Under the pieces are notes generated by a model, which was not told the DNA's origin, searched no databases, and saw nothing but the letters and a program-made list of their open reading frames with translations. Of a DNA stretch of 64,000 nt, positions 35,328 to 43,429 are shown piece after piece. Positions within the stretch are counted from its first letter, which is position 1. Every line of letters starts with the position of its first letter. The stretch is from Rhizobium sp. CCGE531 (lineage in GTDB: Bacteria > Pseudomonadota > Alphaproteobacteria > Rhizobiales > Rhizobiaceae): contig NZ_CP032685.1 in the NCBI RefSeq assembly GCF_003627795.1, positions 992,001-1,056,000 of the forward strand, in the 5' to 3' direction. A program made the position numbers and the translations under genes.

Positions 35328-36053
35328 ATGAATTTCGAAGGGAAGAAAGTGATCGTCACCGGCGCAGGCAAGGGCATTGGCCGCGTGACGGCGGAAATAC
35401 TTGTGAAACGCGGCGCCCGCGTCGTGGCCTTGACCAGAAGTGCGGCGGACGTCGCCGCGCTGCGCGATGAACTGGGCTGCGAGGCCATTCAGATCGATCT
35501 TGCCGACGCCGGAAAGACGCGGGAGGCGGCATTGGCCGCTCTTCCAGCGGATTATCTCGTCAATTGCGCGGGGACGACCGAGCTGCAGTCATTTCTCGAA
35601 ACCACGGTCGAAGCCTTCGATCACTTGGTCGCGGTCAATACCCGCGCGCCGATGATCGTGGCACAGGAATTTGCCCGCTCGTTGATCGAAAGGGGCTTAT
35701 CCGGCGCGATCGTCAACGTATCCTCCGTCGCCGCCTTCGTCGGCATACCGGATCATGCGGCCTATTGCGCTTCGAAAAGCGGGCTGGACGGCCTGACGCG
35801 CGTGATGGCGAAAGAGCTGGCGCCGAAAGGCATTCGCGTCAATGGCGTCCATCCGACCGTCACGCTGACACCGATGGCCATCAAGGCTTGGAGCGACCCC
35901 GAAAAGGCAGCGCCGATGCGCGAACGGATCCCGGTCGGTCGATTTGCCGAACCTGCTGACGTCGCCGAGGTCATCCTGTTCCTGCTTTCGGACGAGGCGG
36001 CCATGGTCAACGGCATCTCGATGCCGGTCGACGGCGGCTATATGATCGCCTGA
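35328..36053 (+). CDS. SDR-family dehydrogenase, xylulose-reductase-like
   Basis: A 241-residue SDR with VTGAGKGIGRVTAEILVKRG, VNCAGTTE in place of NNAG, the catalytic Ser-Tyr-Lys set in NVSSVAAFVG and YCASKSGLDG, and GISMPVDGGYMIA at the end. The short spacer sequence after the first domain (DLADAGKTREAALAALPADY) resembles dicarbonyl/L-xylulose reductases. It is last in the ABC operon, 12 bases after the ATPase, so a polyol-ketose oxidoreduction is likely. It is the third SDR of the cluster. Confidence 0.83.
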   Translation: MNFEGKKVIVTGAGKGIGRVTAEILVKRGARVVALTRSAADVAALRDELGCEAIQIDLADAGKTREAALAALPADYLVNCAGTTELQSFLETTVEAFDHLVAVNTRAPMIVAQEFARSLIERGLSGAIVNVSSVAAFVGIPDHAAYCASKSGLDGLTRVMAKELAPKGIRVNGVHPTVTLTPMAIKAWSDPEKAAPMRERIPVGRFAEPADVAEVILFLLSDEAAMVNGISMPVDGGYMIA

Positions 36054-36287
36054 GATCGCCCGGCTTGATGGTGTCGCGCGGCCATATCGTTGCTGGTGCG
36101 CCGTCGCATGGATTTCAGCGATATGGAGCTGCCGTCAGGCAGCCTCTTCGTAGATCAGATCGGGCGCAGCGGTCCATTCTCCCCGCCCGCATGCTCGCCG
36201 CAGGCGACTTGGTCAAGGCAGAGTGCCTTGAACGACACGGCCATCGCCGGTGACGCTGCTTCAATGCGGTTGCCAAAAGGAAGCCTT

Positions 36288-37286
36288 CTAATTCACGCGC
36301 CCGATATATTGAGCCATGTCGAACATCCGGTTGGAAAAGCCCCATTCGTTGTCGTACCAGCCGAACACCCTGAGGAGGCCACCGGCGGAAAGCGACATCT
36401 CCGGTCCACTTAAGACGAGCGATTCAGGGCGGCCGCGCAGATCGACCGACACCAATGGCTTCTCGATCCAGCCCAATACCGGCGATCCCTCGGCGACATG
36501 CTTCAATCTTGCGCGCATGGTGTCCAGGTCCGAAACGTTCCGAACCGCAACCGTCAGATCGATCGCCGAGACGCTGGCGGTCGGCACACGAAGGGCGCGC
36601 GCTTCGATGAGACCGGCGAGATGAGGAAGCACGTCGCCGACGATCGCATGCGCGCTCGTCGTCGTCGGTACCATCGAAAGGGCGGCGGCGCGGCTGCGCG
36701 ACAGTTCCGATCGCGGCTGATCGATCGTCGGCTGGCTCGCCGTGTAGCAATGAACCGTGGTCATCTGGCCGCCGATAATGCCGAATTCCCGGTCGACAAC
36801 GCGCAAAAGCGGTGCAAGCGCATTCGTCGTGCATGATGCGTTTGAAATCACGGCCTGGTCGCGGAAGGCCTCCTCGTTCGCCCCCAGCACCAGCGTCACA
36901 TCGGCCGCGGCGGAAGGGCCGGAAATGAGAACTCTCCTTGCTCCGGCCGTAATTCCCCGCTGCGCTACGACCCGTGATTTGGCATGTCCGGTACATTCCA
37001 GGACAACATCGATGCCGCGAAGATCGAGCTTGCTGATGTCGGGAGCATTGTGAAACGGTATCGAAACGCCGCCGACGACAAGGAACTGCTCCTCGAAGGA
37101 AACCGGCTCCGTCCAAGGACCGTACACGCTGTCGAATTCAAAGAGATAAGCACATGTCTCCAGATCGGCGATATCGTTGATCAGCACGACTTCGATGTCG
37201 CGACGATCCCGCAGAAGGAGGCGCAGGACGGAACGTCCGATCCTGCCAAATCCGTTGATTGCAATCCTTATTGGCCGGGCCGACAT
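36288..37286 (-). CDS. Glyceraldehyde-3-phosphate dehydrogenase paralog
   Basis: A 332-residue GAPDH-family enzyme. The NAD-binding start is RIAINGFGRIGRSVLRLLL, the catalytic Cys is in SNASCTTNALAPLL and the partner His in TTVHCYTASQPTID. The phosphate-site RAAALSMVPTTTSAHAIVG and the end GWYDNEWGFSNRM are conserved. Departures such as HCYTASQ instead of HSYTxDQ suggest a divergent paralog rather than the main glycolytic enzyme; erythrose 4-phosphate or another aldehyde phosphate is possible. It follows bhcD by 76 bases on the same strand, so it may be the fifth gene of that operon. Confidence 0.8.
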   Translation of the reverse strand: MSARPIRIAINGFGRIGRSVLRLLLRDRRDIEVVLINDIADLETCAYLFEFDSVYGPWTEPVSFEEQFLVVGGVSIPFHNAPDISKLDLRGIDVVLECTGHAKSRVVAQRGITAGARRVLISGPSAAADVTLVLGANEEAFRDQAVISNASCTTNALAPLLRVVDREFGIIGGQMTTVHCYTASQPTIDQPRSELSRSRAAALSMVPTTTSAHAIVGDVLPHLAGLIEARALRVPTASVSAIDLTVAVRNVSDLDTMRARLKHVAEGSPVLGWIEKPLVSVDLRGRPESLVLSGPEMSLSAGGLLRVFGWYDNEWGFSNRMFDMAQYIGRVN

Positions 37287-37362
37287 GCGAATCTCCACCT
37301 ACTCCATCAAGTGGAAACTTTAGACGACATCGCCGCCTCGTGCCTCCCCCAAATGCGCCGTT

Positions 37363-38328
37363 TCAGAAATCGACCTCGATTGCCACGCCTTTCGCCAAAG
37401 CGAGCGCGACGGCCGCTGAAGCAACGGCAAGATCCTGAAGGCCGACACCCGTACCATCGAACAGTGTGACTTGATCCTGAGACGTTCGGCCGGGATGTGT
37501 TCCGTTGATAACGGCGCCAATTTCGACGATGGCCTCTTTCCGGATCAGCCCCTTTTCGATGGCGTGCTGTGTTTCGCCGATCGTTATGGCCTGCGCGACT
37601 TCATCGGTGAAGACGGTTGCGGCGGCGAGGAGCTCGGCCTCGACCTCCTGCTTGCCCTTCGTATCCGTGCCCATGCAGGCGAGATGCGTGCCGGCGCGGA
37701 CCTGCGAAGCCTTGAGGAGCGGAGCGAAGGACGATGTAATCGAAATGATGACATCGGATTCAGCCCCCAGTCGATCGCGATCGACTGCCTCGAAGGGAAG
37801 GCCCTCCTCCTTGGCAACCTCCTCCAGACGGCTCAGCATGTCGGGATGCGGGTTCCAGGCGACGATCTTTTCGAATGCGCGCTGCTCAAGGGCTGCGCGC
37901 AACTGAAACGTCGACTGGTGACCCGCGCCGATCATGCCGAGGACCTTCGCGTCTTTTCGGGCGAGATATTTGATCGAGATTGCCGATGCGGCGGCCGTCC
38001 GCAGCGCGGTCAGCAGGTTGCCGCCGACCACGGCACGACATTTTCCGGTATCCGCGTCAAACAGGAAGATGGCGGACTGGTGGTTCGTAAGGCCTCTGCT
38101 GGCATTGTTTGGCCAGAACCCGCCAGACTTGAGGCCGAGCGCCAGGCTCTTGCGATCGAAGCCGGACTTGAAGCCATACAGCGCATCGGCATGGCCGATC
38201 GCCTCCCGGATTACGGGAAAATTATAGGCCGACCTGTTCGCCATCGAGGCGAAGACCTCTTCGACCGCCTTGAGACAATCAGAGGGCGTGACCAACTCGG
38301 CGATGGCACTTTCAGGAATGATGATCAT
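37363..38328 (-). CDS. bhcD: Iminosuccinate reductase (ornithine cyclodeaminase/mu-crystallin family), beta-hydroxyaspartate cycle
   Basis: A 321-residue NAD(P)-dependent reductase that turns iminosuccinate into L-aspartate, closing the cycle by regenerating the amino donor. The family marks are GFKSGFDRKSLALGLKSGGF, VVGGNLLTALRTAAASAI, the Rossmann motif VLGMIGAGHQSTFQLRAAL, and GTHLACMGTDTKGKQEVE. ATG 38328 (MIIIPESAIAELV) fits the family start. Identification as BhcD rather than ornithine cyclodeaminase or alanine dehydrogenase rests on the bhcABCD gene order, which matches Paracoccus. Confidence 0.85.
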   Translation of the reverse strand: MIIIPESAIAELVTPSDCLKAVEEVFASMANRSAYNFPVIREAIGHADALYGFKSGFDRKSLALGLKSGGFWPNNASRGLTNHQSAIFLFDADTGKCRAVVGGNLLTALRTAAASAISIKYLARKDAKVLGMIGAGHQSTFQLRAALEQRAFEKIVAWNPHPDMLSRLEEVAKEEGLPFEAVDRDRLGAESDVIISITSSFAPLLKASQVRAGTHLACMGTDTKGKQEVEAELLAAATVFTDEVAQAITIGETQHAIEKGLIRKEAIVEIGAVINGTHPGRTSQDQVTLFDGTGVGLQDLAVASAAVALALAKGVAIEVDF

Positions 38329-38371
38329 TGTATTTCCGCCGGGTTTCCGGGGGCCAAAGCCCCCTATTTCA

Positions 38372-39535
38372 TCAGTAAGCCTTGCCGCGCGCCGACACCG
38401 GCCAAAGCGTTTCAACCTTGCCGTTACGCACGCCGACATACCAGTCGTGAACATTGCAGGTCGGATCGCAATGGCCCGGAACAAGGCGGAGTTTCTCGTT
38501 GATCTTGAGAACGCCGTTCGGATCTTCGATAACGCCGTGCTCGTCGGAGCATTTGATGTATTTCACGTCATTGCGACCATAGACAAAGGGCAGGCCGGAA
38601 TCGACCGACTGTGCCTTGAGGCCGGCATCGCAGATTGCCTTGTCGGGCTTTGCATGGCTCATGACGCTCGTCAGGATGAACAGGGCATTCTCCCATTCGC
38701 CCTGGTCGATCCGCTTGCCGTCCTTGTCCTGGATGCGACCGTAGTCGGCATCCATGAATGCGTAACTGCCGCACTGCAGCTCATTGTAGACGCCCGAATT
38801 GCTCTCGAAATAGTAGCTGCCGGTGCCGCCGCCGCTGACCAGCTCAGGCTCGAGACCTTCGGCCTTGAGGGTATCGACGGCATCCTTGACCTGGGCAATG
38901 GCCGCGTCGAGCTTCGCCTTGCGGTCTTCATATTTATCGATGTGCTGCATCGCGCCCTGATAGGCCTGGATGCCGGTGAACTTGAGACCGGGTGCCGCAT
39001 GGATGGCATTGGCGATCTCGACGACGGCTGACGTCGTCGTGACGCCGCAGCGTCCTGCGCCGCAATCGATCTCCACGAGGCATTCCAGCGTCGTGCCGTA
39101 TTTCTGTACCGCCTTCGACAGCTCTTCAACATTTGAGAGATCATCGACGCAGACGATGATGCGTGCGCCGTGCTGCGGCAGAAGCGCCAGGCGGTCGATC
39201 TTTGCCGGATCGCGAACCTGGTTCGAGACCAGGACATCCTTGATGCCGCCGCGCACGAAAACTTCGGCCTCGGAAACCTTCTGGCAGCAGACCCCGATTG
39301 CACCGCCAAGTTCCTGCTGAAGCCTGAGGACATCGACGGATTTATGCATCTTGCCATGCGCCCTGTGCCGCATGTTGTGGGCCTTGGCATAGTCGCCCAT
39401 CCTGCGGATGTTATGCTCGAGCGCATCGAGATCGAGGATCAGGCATGGTGTCTGGATTTCGTCGACGCTCATGCCGGGAAGAGCCGGCACATCGTAGCCG
39501 ACTTCCATGCCGGCGAATTTCGGTTCCATGTTCAT
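38372..39535 (-). CDS. bhcC: Beta-hydroxyaspartate aldolase (D-threonine-aldolase fold, PLP)
   Basis: A 387-residue PLP enzyme of the alanine racemase-like/DSD1 group. It condenses glycine and glyoxylate to (2R,3S)-beta-hydroxyaspartate, the first carbon-carbon bond step of the cycle. The PLP lysine lies in HRAHGKMHKSVDVL near residue 40. VEIDCGAGRCGV and the zinc/metal end motif VPGHCDPTCNVHDWYVGV are diagnostic of D-threonine aldolase relatives. ATG 39535 follows GGGAGAAAGAG. It stands 14 bases after bhcB and 43 before bhcD. Confidence 0.88.
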   Translation of the reverse strand: MNMEPKFAGMEVGYDVPALPGMSVDEIQTPCLILDLDALEHNIRRMGDYAKAHNMRHRAHGKMHKSVDVLRLQQELGGAIGVCCQKVSEAEVFVRGGIKDVLVSNQVRDPAKIDRLALLPQHGARIIVCVDDLSNVEELSKAVQKYGTTLECLVEIDCGAGRCGVTTTSAVVEIANAIHAAPGLKFTGIQAYQGAMQHIDKYEDRKAKLDAAIAQVKDAVDTLKAEGLEPELVSGGGTGSYYFESNSGVYNELQCGSYAFMDADYGRIQDKDGKRIDQGEWENALFILTSVMSHAKPDKAICDAGLKAQSVDSGLPFVYGRNDVKYIKCSDEHGVIEDPNGVLKINEKLRLVPGHCDPTCNVHDWYVGVRNGKVETLWPVSARGKAY

Positions 39536-39548
39536 TGCTCTTTCTCCC

Positions 39549-40496
39549 TTATTGCCAAGGCAATTTATCGAGGTCGACGTTTCCGCCGGTGATGATGATG
39601 CCAATGCGTTGACCGGCGAAAACCTCCCTATTCTTGATGATCGCCGCCAGCGGGACGGCGCTGGAGGGTTCCATGACGATCTTCATCCGCTTCCAGATGA
39701 GCTTCATCGCATCGACGATGTCCTCTTCGGAGGCCGTCAGGATATCGGTCACGTGGTTTCTGACGAAATGCCAGGTCAGATCTTTGAGCGGCACCTTCAG
39801 ACCGTCGGCCACCGTATTCGGCGCGTCATCGGCAATGATATAGCCCGCCTTGAAGCTGCGGTAGGCATCATCGGCCTGCTCGGGTTCGGCCGCGTAGATC
39901 CTGACGTTCGGCGCGAGGTTCGACAATGTAAGGCAGGTTCCCGACACCATGCCGCCGCCGCCAATCGGCGCCACGACGGCATCGAGGCCGTCGACCTGCT
40001 CGATCAGCTCCATCGAGCAGGTCGCCTGGCCTGCAATGACGCGCGGATCATTGTAGGGATGCACGAATTCAGCGCCGGTCTCGGCAACGACCTCCGCAAA
40101 GACGGCCTCGCGCGACGAGGTCGAAGGTTCGCATTCGACCACCCTGCCGCCATATCCCCTGACGGCATCCTTCTTTGCCTGCGGGGCGGTCCGCGGCATG
40201 ACGACGGTGCAGGGAATGCCTCGCCGCCCGGCGGCGTAAGAAAGGCACGTTCCGTGGTTGCCGGATGAATGCGTGGCAACGCCGCGGGCTGCCCGCTCGT
40301 CGCTCAGGCCGAAAACAGCGTTGGATGCGCCGCGGGCCTTGAACGCGCCGGCTTTCTGGAAGTTCTCGCATTTGAAGAACAGTTCGGCGCCGACAAGCGA
40401 GTTGATGAAACTGGAGGTGAGAACCGGTGTGCGATGGATGTAGGGCTTGATGCGCGTATGCGCAGCCACCATGTCGGCCAATGTCGGAATGTACAT
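39549..40496 (-). CDS. bhcB: Beta-hydroxyaspartate dehydratase (serine/threonine dehydratase family, PLP)
   Basis: A 315-residue fold-type II PLP enzyme that dehydrates beta-hydroxyaspartate to iminosuccinate. The PLP lysine is in QKAGAFKARGASN near residue 53, the substrate loop is HSSGNHGTCL, and the phosphate-binding glycine loop is PIGGGGMVSGTCLT. EPSSAVPLAAI and ITGGNVDLDKLPW complete the family pattern, with Gly-Gly-Asn near the end as in serine racemase-like enzymes. Position between bhcA and bhcC supports the assignment. Confidence 0.87.
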   Translation of the reverse strand: MYIPTLADMVAAHTRIKPYIHRTPVLTSSFINSLVGAELFFKCENFQKAGAFKARGASNAVFGLSDERAARGVATHSSGNHGTCLSYAAGRRGIPCTVVMPRTAPQAKKDAVRGYGGRVVECEPSTSSREAVFAEVVAETGAEFVHPYNDPRVIAGQATCSMELIEQVDGLDAVVAPIGGGGMVSGTCLTLSNLAPNVRIYAAEPEQADDAYRSFKAGYIIADDAPNTVADGLKVPLKDLTWHFVRNHVTDILTASEEDIVDAMKLIWKRMKIVMEPSSAVPLAAIIKNREVFAGQRIGIIITGGNVDLDKLPWQ

Positions 40497-40507
40497 CGTA
40501 TAGCTCC

Positions 40508-41698
40508 TCAGGCCGCGGCCTGAATCTTCGATTGGTGGTCGTTGCGATAGTGCTCCTGCGCAGCCGCAACGCCCGAACCGAGTTTGACGTTGAGACCAAG
40601 ATCGACCATGGCCATCTCGGCCGTCGCAATGCCCGACAGAGCCATGACGTCAGTCAAACTGCCGAGATGCCCGATCCGGAACACCTTGCCGGCAACCTCG
40701 CCCAACCCGGTTCCGAAAGCGACATCGTACTTCTTCGCGGCATGCGCGACGATCGAGGTGGCGTCGAAACCTTGCGGCGTGCGGATCGCACTCACCGTGT
40801 CGGAATAGAGTTCCTCGCTTCTGGCGCACAGATCGAGACCCCACGCCCAAACGGCGGCGCGAATGCCGCCGGCAATACGGCGATGTCTTACAAATACGTT
40901 CTCCAGGCCTTCCGCCAAAAGCAGTTCGGTCGACAGCTTCAAGCCATTCAGAAGTCCGACCGCCGGGGTATAGGGATAGGCGTTGTTCGCATAACTCTTC
41001 GCCATATCGCGAATGTCGAAGAAGGTGCGCGGGAGCTTTGCATGGTCGACGGCTGCCAGGGCCTTCGGGGAAAAAGCCGTGATCGCCAGGCCGGCCGGCA
41101 GCATGAAGCCCTTTTGCGAACCGGTCACGGCGATATCGACGGACCATTCGTCCATGCGGAAATCCATCGAGGCGATGGAGCTGACGCCATCGACGAACAA
41201 CAGGGCGGGATGGCCGGCAGCGTCGATCGCCCGGCGGATAGCCGCGATATCGGATTTAACGCCAGTTGCCGTCTCGTTGTGCGTGACCAGTACAGCCTTG
41301 ATTTCATGCGCGGTATCGGCTGCGAGAACCTCCTCATAGCGATCGGCGGGAGCGCCGCCGCCCCACTCGGCCTCGATGATATCGACCTTGAGGCCATGGC
41401 GTTGGCACATGTCGATCCAGCGATGGCTGAACATGCCATAGCGGGCCGCCAATACGCGGTCACCCGGGCTGAGTGTATTGGTAATGGCCGTTTCCCATCC
41501 ACCGGTTCCCGTGGACGGAAATACGAATATGGAGGCCTTCTCGGTTTTCATGACCTTCTTTACGCCGGCAAGCGCCGGCCGCAGAATTTCGCCGAAGAGC
41601 GGGGAGCGATGATCGAGCGTGGGCATGTCCGCAGCCTTGCGAAGGACTTCGGGCATATTCGTCGGACCAGGGATGAAAACCGGATTTTGCATGTACAT
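40508..41698 (-). CDS. bhcA: Aspartate-glyoxylate aminotransferase (class V, PLP)
   Basis: A 396-residue class V aminotransferase. It makes glycine from glyoxylate with aspartate as donor, feeding both carbons of the cycle. The start NPVFIPGPTNMPEVLRKAAD and DHRSPLFGEIL are typical of serine/alanine-glyoxylate aminotransferases. The catalytic Lys is in VTGSQKGFMLPAGLAI near residue 194, and DGVSSIASMDFRMDEW contains the PLP Asp region. It is first in the minus-strand operon, 12 bases before bhcB, and divergent from bhcR. Alternative: serine-glyoxylate aminotransferase; gene order decides. Confidence 0.87.
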   Translation of the reverse strand: MYMQNPVFIPGPTNMPEVLRKAADMPTLDHRSPLFGEILRPALAGVKKVMKTEKASIFVFPSTGTGGWETAITNTLSPGDRVLAARYGMFSHRWIDMCQRHGLKVDIIEAEWGGGAPADRYEEVLAADTAHEIKAVLVTHNETATGVKSDIAAIRRAIDAAGHPALLFVDGVSSIASMDFRMDEWSVDIAVTGSQKGFMLPAGLAITAFSPKALAAVDHAKLPRTFFDIRDMAKSYANNAYPYTPAVGLLNGLKLSTELLLAEGLENVFVRHRRIAGGIRAAVWAWGLDLCARSEELYSDTVSAIRTPQGFDATSIVAHAAKKYDVAFGTGLGEVAGKVFRIGHLGSLTDVMALSGIATAEMAMVDLGLNVKLGSGVAAAQEHYRNDHQSKIQAAA

Positions 41699-41892
41699 CT
41701 GGGTGTCCTCCTAATGTTGAACGATGGATAGCATGTCCGGCACAGGAGATAAATTTTTTTGAAATCATTTTTCATGATGTGCGAAATATAGATATTATCT
41801 AGTTAGAACAGATATTTGACTTTTTTCATTAGTTAATTTATTTTTTCAGAACGGAATTTTCTGCAATAGACTTCTCAAGGAGACGATGACCG
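41699..41892. promoter_or_regulatory. Divergent bhcA/bhcR promoter region with dyads
   Basis: Very A/T-rich space between the operon and its regulator. CAGAA (41847-41851) and TTCTG (41859-41863) form an inverted repeat around CGGAATT, resembling IclR-type sites. AGATATTATCT (41790-41800) is a second short dyad nearer the operon. AAGGAG at 41877-41882 is the bhcR ribosome site and fixes its start at 41893. Confidence 0.55.
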
Positions 41893-42702
41893 ATGGCTGT
41901 CGAAATGCGCCGACGAGGACGTCCCAAGGCTTTCAATGGTCCTCAGACACAAAATACGATCCAGGCACTCGATCGCGCATTGGACGTGCTTGATGCGCTC
42001 TCGACACCGGAGGGGATGACGCTCTCGGAGCTCGCCGGGAAGCTCGGGCAATCCGCGGCAACCATGCACCGCGTGCTCGCGACGCTGGAGCGGCGCGAAT
42101 TCGTCGAGATCAGCCCCGACCGCCAGGTATGGTATATCGGCCCGGAGGCATACCGGCTCGGCTCCGCCTTTCTCCGGCGCACCAATGTCGTCGAGCGAAG
42201 CCGCCCGATCATGCGGGAGCTCATGCTGGAAACGGGTGAGACCTCCAACCTCGGCATCGAGAAGGATGGAAATGTCCTGTTCATCAGCCAGGTGGAGACC
42301 CACGAGTCGATCCGGGCCTTTTTCCCGCCGGGGACGCTGTCGCCACTGCATGCCTCCGGCATCGGCAAGGCGCTGCTGAGCACCTATGACGATGATCGCC
42401 TCGCTACGCTTTTCAGGAAAAAGGAGCTGGAACGCTTCACCGAGAATACCATGCGCTCCTTTGAGCAGCTGCGCGAGGAACTGCTGAAGACGCGGGACCG
42501 CGGCTATTCCTTCGACGATGAGGAGCGGACCAAGGGAATGCGCTGCGTCGCCGCACCGATCCTGAACGTGCATGGGGAAGCCATAGCAGGCATTTCCGTC
42601 TCCGGACCGAAGCATCGTCTCCAGGACGCCGACATCCACCGGATCGGTGAACGCGTGAGGAGTGCTGCCGGAATGGTATCTCGTCGCCTCGGAGCTCCGT
42701 GA
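41893..42702 (+). CDS. bhcR: IclR-family regulator of the beta-hydroxyaspartate cycle
   Basis: A 269-residue IclR-type regulator. The N-terminal winged helix covers about residues 18-80 (IQALDRALDVLDALSTPEGM, LSELAGKLGQSAATMHRVLA). The effector domain contains LHASGIGKALLSTY and FDDEERTKGMRCVAAPILN, the usual IclR landmarks. In Paracoccus, BhcR sits divergent to bhcABCD and responds to glyoxylate. The same placement here supports that role, but the ligand is not read from sequence. Confidence 0.88.
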   Translation: MAVEMRRRGRPKAFNGPQTQNTIQALDRALDVLDALSTPEGMTLSELAGKLGQSAATMHRVLATLERREFVEISPDRQVWYIGPEAYRLGSAFLRRTNVVERSRPIMRELMLETGETSNLGIEKDGNVLFISQVETHESIRAFFPPGTLSPLHASGIGKALLSTYDDDRLATLFRKKELERFTENTMRSFEQLREELLKTRDRGYSFDDEERTKGMRCVAAPILNVHGEAIAGISVSGPKHRLQDADIHRIGERVRSAAGMVSRRLGAP

Positions 42703-42810
42703 GATTGAGCAACCTCATCGCGGAATCCACGGGCAGCTAGTTGGGGGGGGCGTTCCGGCTGGAGGTATCTATTCCATCGACTGGACCAGAAAGGAACGAT
42801 GTTGCGCAGA

Positions 42811-42828
42811 TGTAGTTTTTAGACTACA
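42811..42828. promoter_or_regulatory. Dyad upstream of the toxin-antitoxin operon, candidate operator
   Basis: TGTAGT (42811-42816) and ACTACA (42823-42828) are perfect inverted 6-mers with a 6-base spacer, ten bases before the toxin ATG. HigA-like antitoxins bind such dyads to repress their own operon. Confidence 0.55.
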
Positions 42829-42837
42829 ACCGCGCCC

Positions 42838-43143
42838 ATGATTGAGTTAAAGCAAACCGCGACCTTCGCAAAATGGGAATCCCGCCTCCAAGACAAGCGA
42901 GCCAAAACCATTATCGCGGCGCGACTGATGCGGTTGGCTGAAGGCTTGCCGGGCGACGTCGAACCGGTAGGCGAAGGCGTTAGCGAACTGCGGATTCACT
43001 ACGGCTCTGGATATCGCATCTACTTCCAGCGGCGCGGAAATCTCCTGATCGTGTTGCTATGCGGCGGGAACAAAGGATCGCAAGCCCGCGACATCGCCGC
43101 CGCCAAGAAACTGGCTAAAGAATGGAGTGCACAAGATGACTGA
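42838..43143 (+). CDS. higB: HigB/RelE-like toxin (addiction module killer protein)
   Basis: A 101-residue toxin. The pattern TATFAKWESRLQDKRAKTII, LRIHYGSGYRIYFQRRGN and LLCGGNKGSQARDIAAAKKL is that of the HigB/RelE 'killer protein' subgroup, a ribosome-dependent mRNA endonuclease. The conserved Arg/Tyr pair in GYRIYFQ is intact. The toxin precedes its antitoxin and overlaps it by eight bases, the reversed order characteristic of hig-type modules. Confidence 0.83.
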   Translation: MIELKQTATFAKWESRLQDKRAKTIIAARLMRLAEGLPGDVEPVGEGVSELRIHYGSGYRIYFQRRGNLLIVLLCGGNKGSQARDIAAAKKLAKEWSAQDD

Positions 43144-43429
43144 AAAACTGACCACCTACGACCCTGCCGCCGCGCTGGTGGACGATGAAGAAATCGCCGC
43201 TTTCATGGCGGATGCCTTTGAAACTGGCGACGCCGCCTATGTTGCCAAGGCGCTTGGTGTTGTCGCCCGGGCTAAAGGCATGACCGAAATATCTCGCAAA
43301 ACCGGGCTATCTCGGGAACAGCTCTACCGTTCGTTTAGCGAACGCGGAAACCCGACACTCAAAACGACACTTGCAGTGATGCGCGCACTTGGCGTTGACA
43401 TAACCGCCAAGCCCCATACCGCACAATGA
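43136..43429 (+). CDS. higA: HigA-like antitoxin (addiction module antidote)
   Basis: A 97-residue protein. The N-terminal part (YDPAAALVDDEEIAAFMADA) is the toxin-binding segment typical of this antidote subgroup. An Xre-like helix-turn-helix follows (GMTEISRKTGLSREQLYRSF, then NPTLKTTLAVMRALGVDI). ATG 43136 overlaps the toxin stop. It should repress the operon through the dyad at 42811-42828. Confidence 0.83.
   Translation: MTEKLTTYDPAAALVDDEEIAAFMADAFETGDAAYVAKALGVVARAKGMTEISRKTGLSREQLYRSFSERGNPTLKTTLAVMRALGVDITAKPHTAQ

Noticed and set aside
36090..36413. Plus-strand frame of 107 codons between the SDR and the GAPDH-like gene
   Set aside because: Its second half overlaps the GAPDH-like gene antisense and the first half matches nothing I recognise; a decayed gene fragment is possible but unsupported.
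42743..42750. Run of eight G bases after bhcR
   Set aside because: Not within a gene or near a promoter element that would make phase variation plausible.
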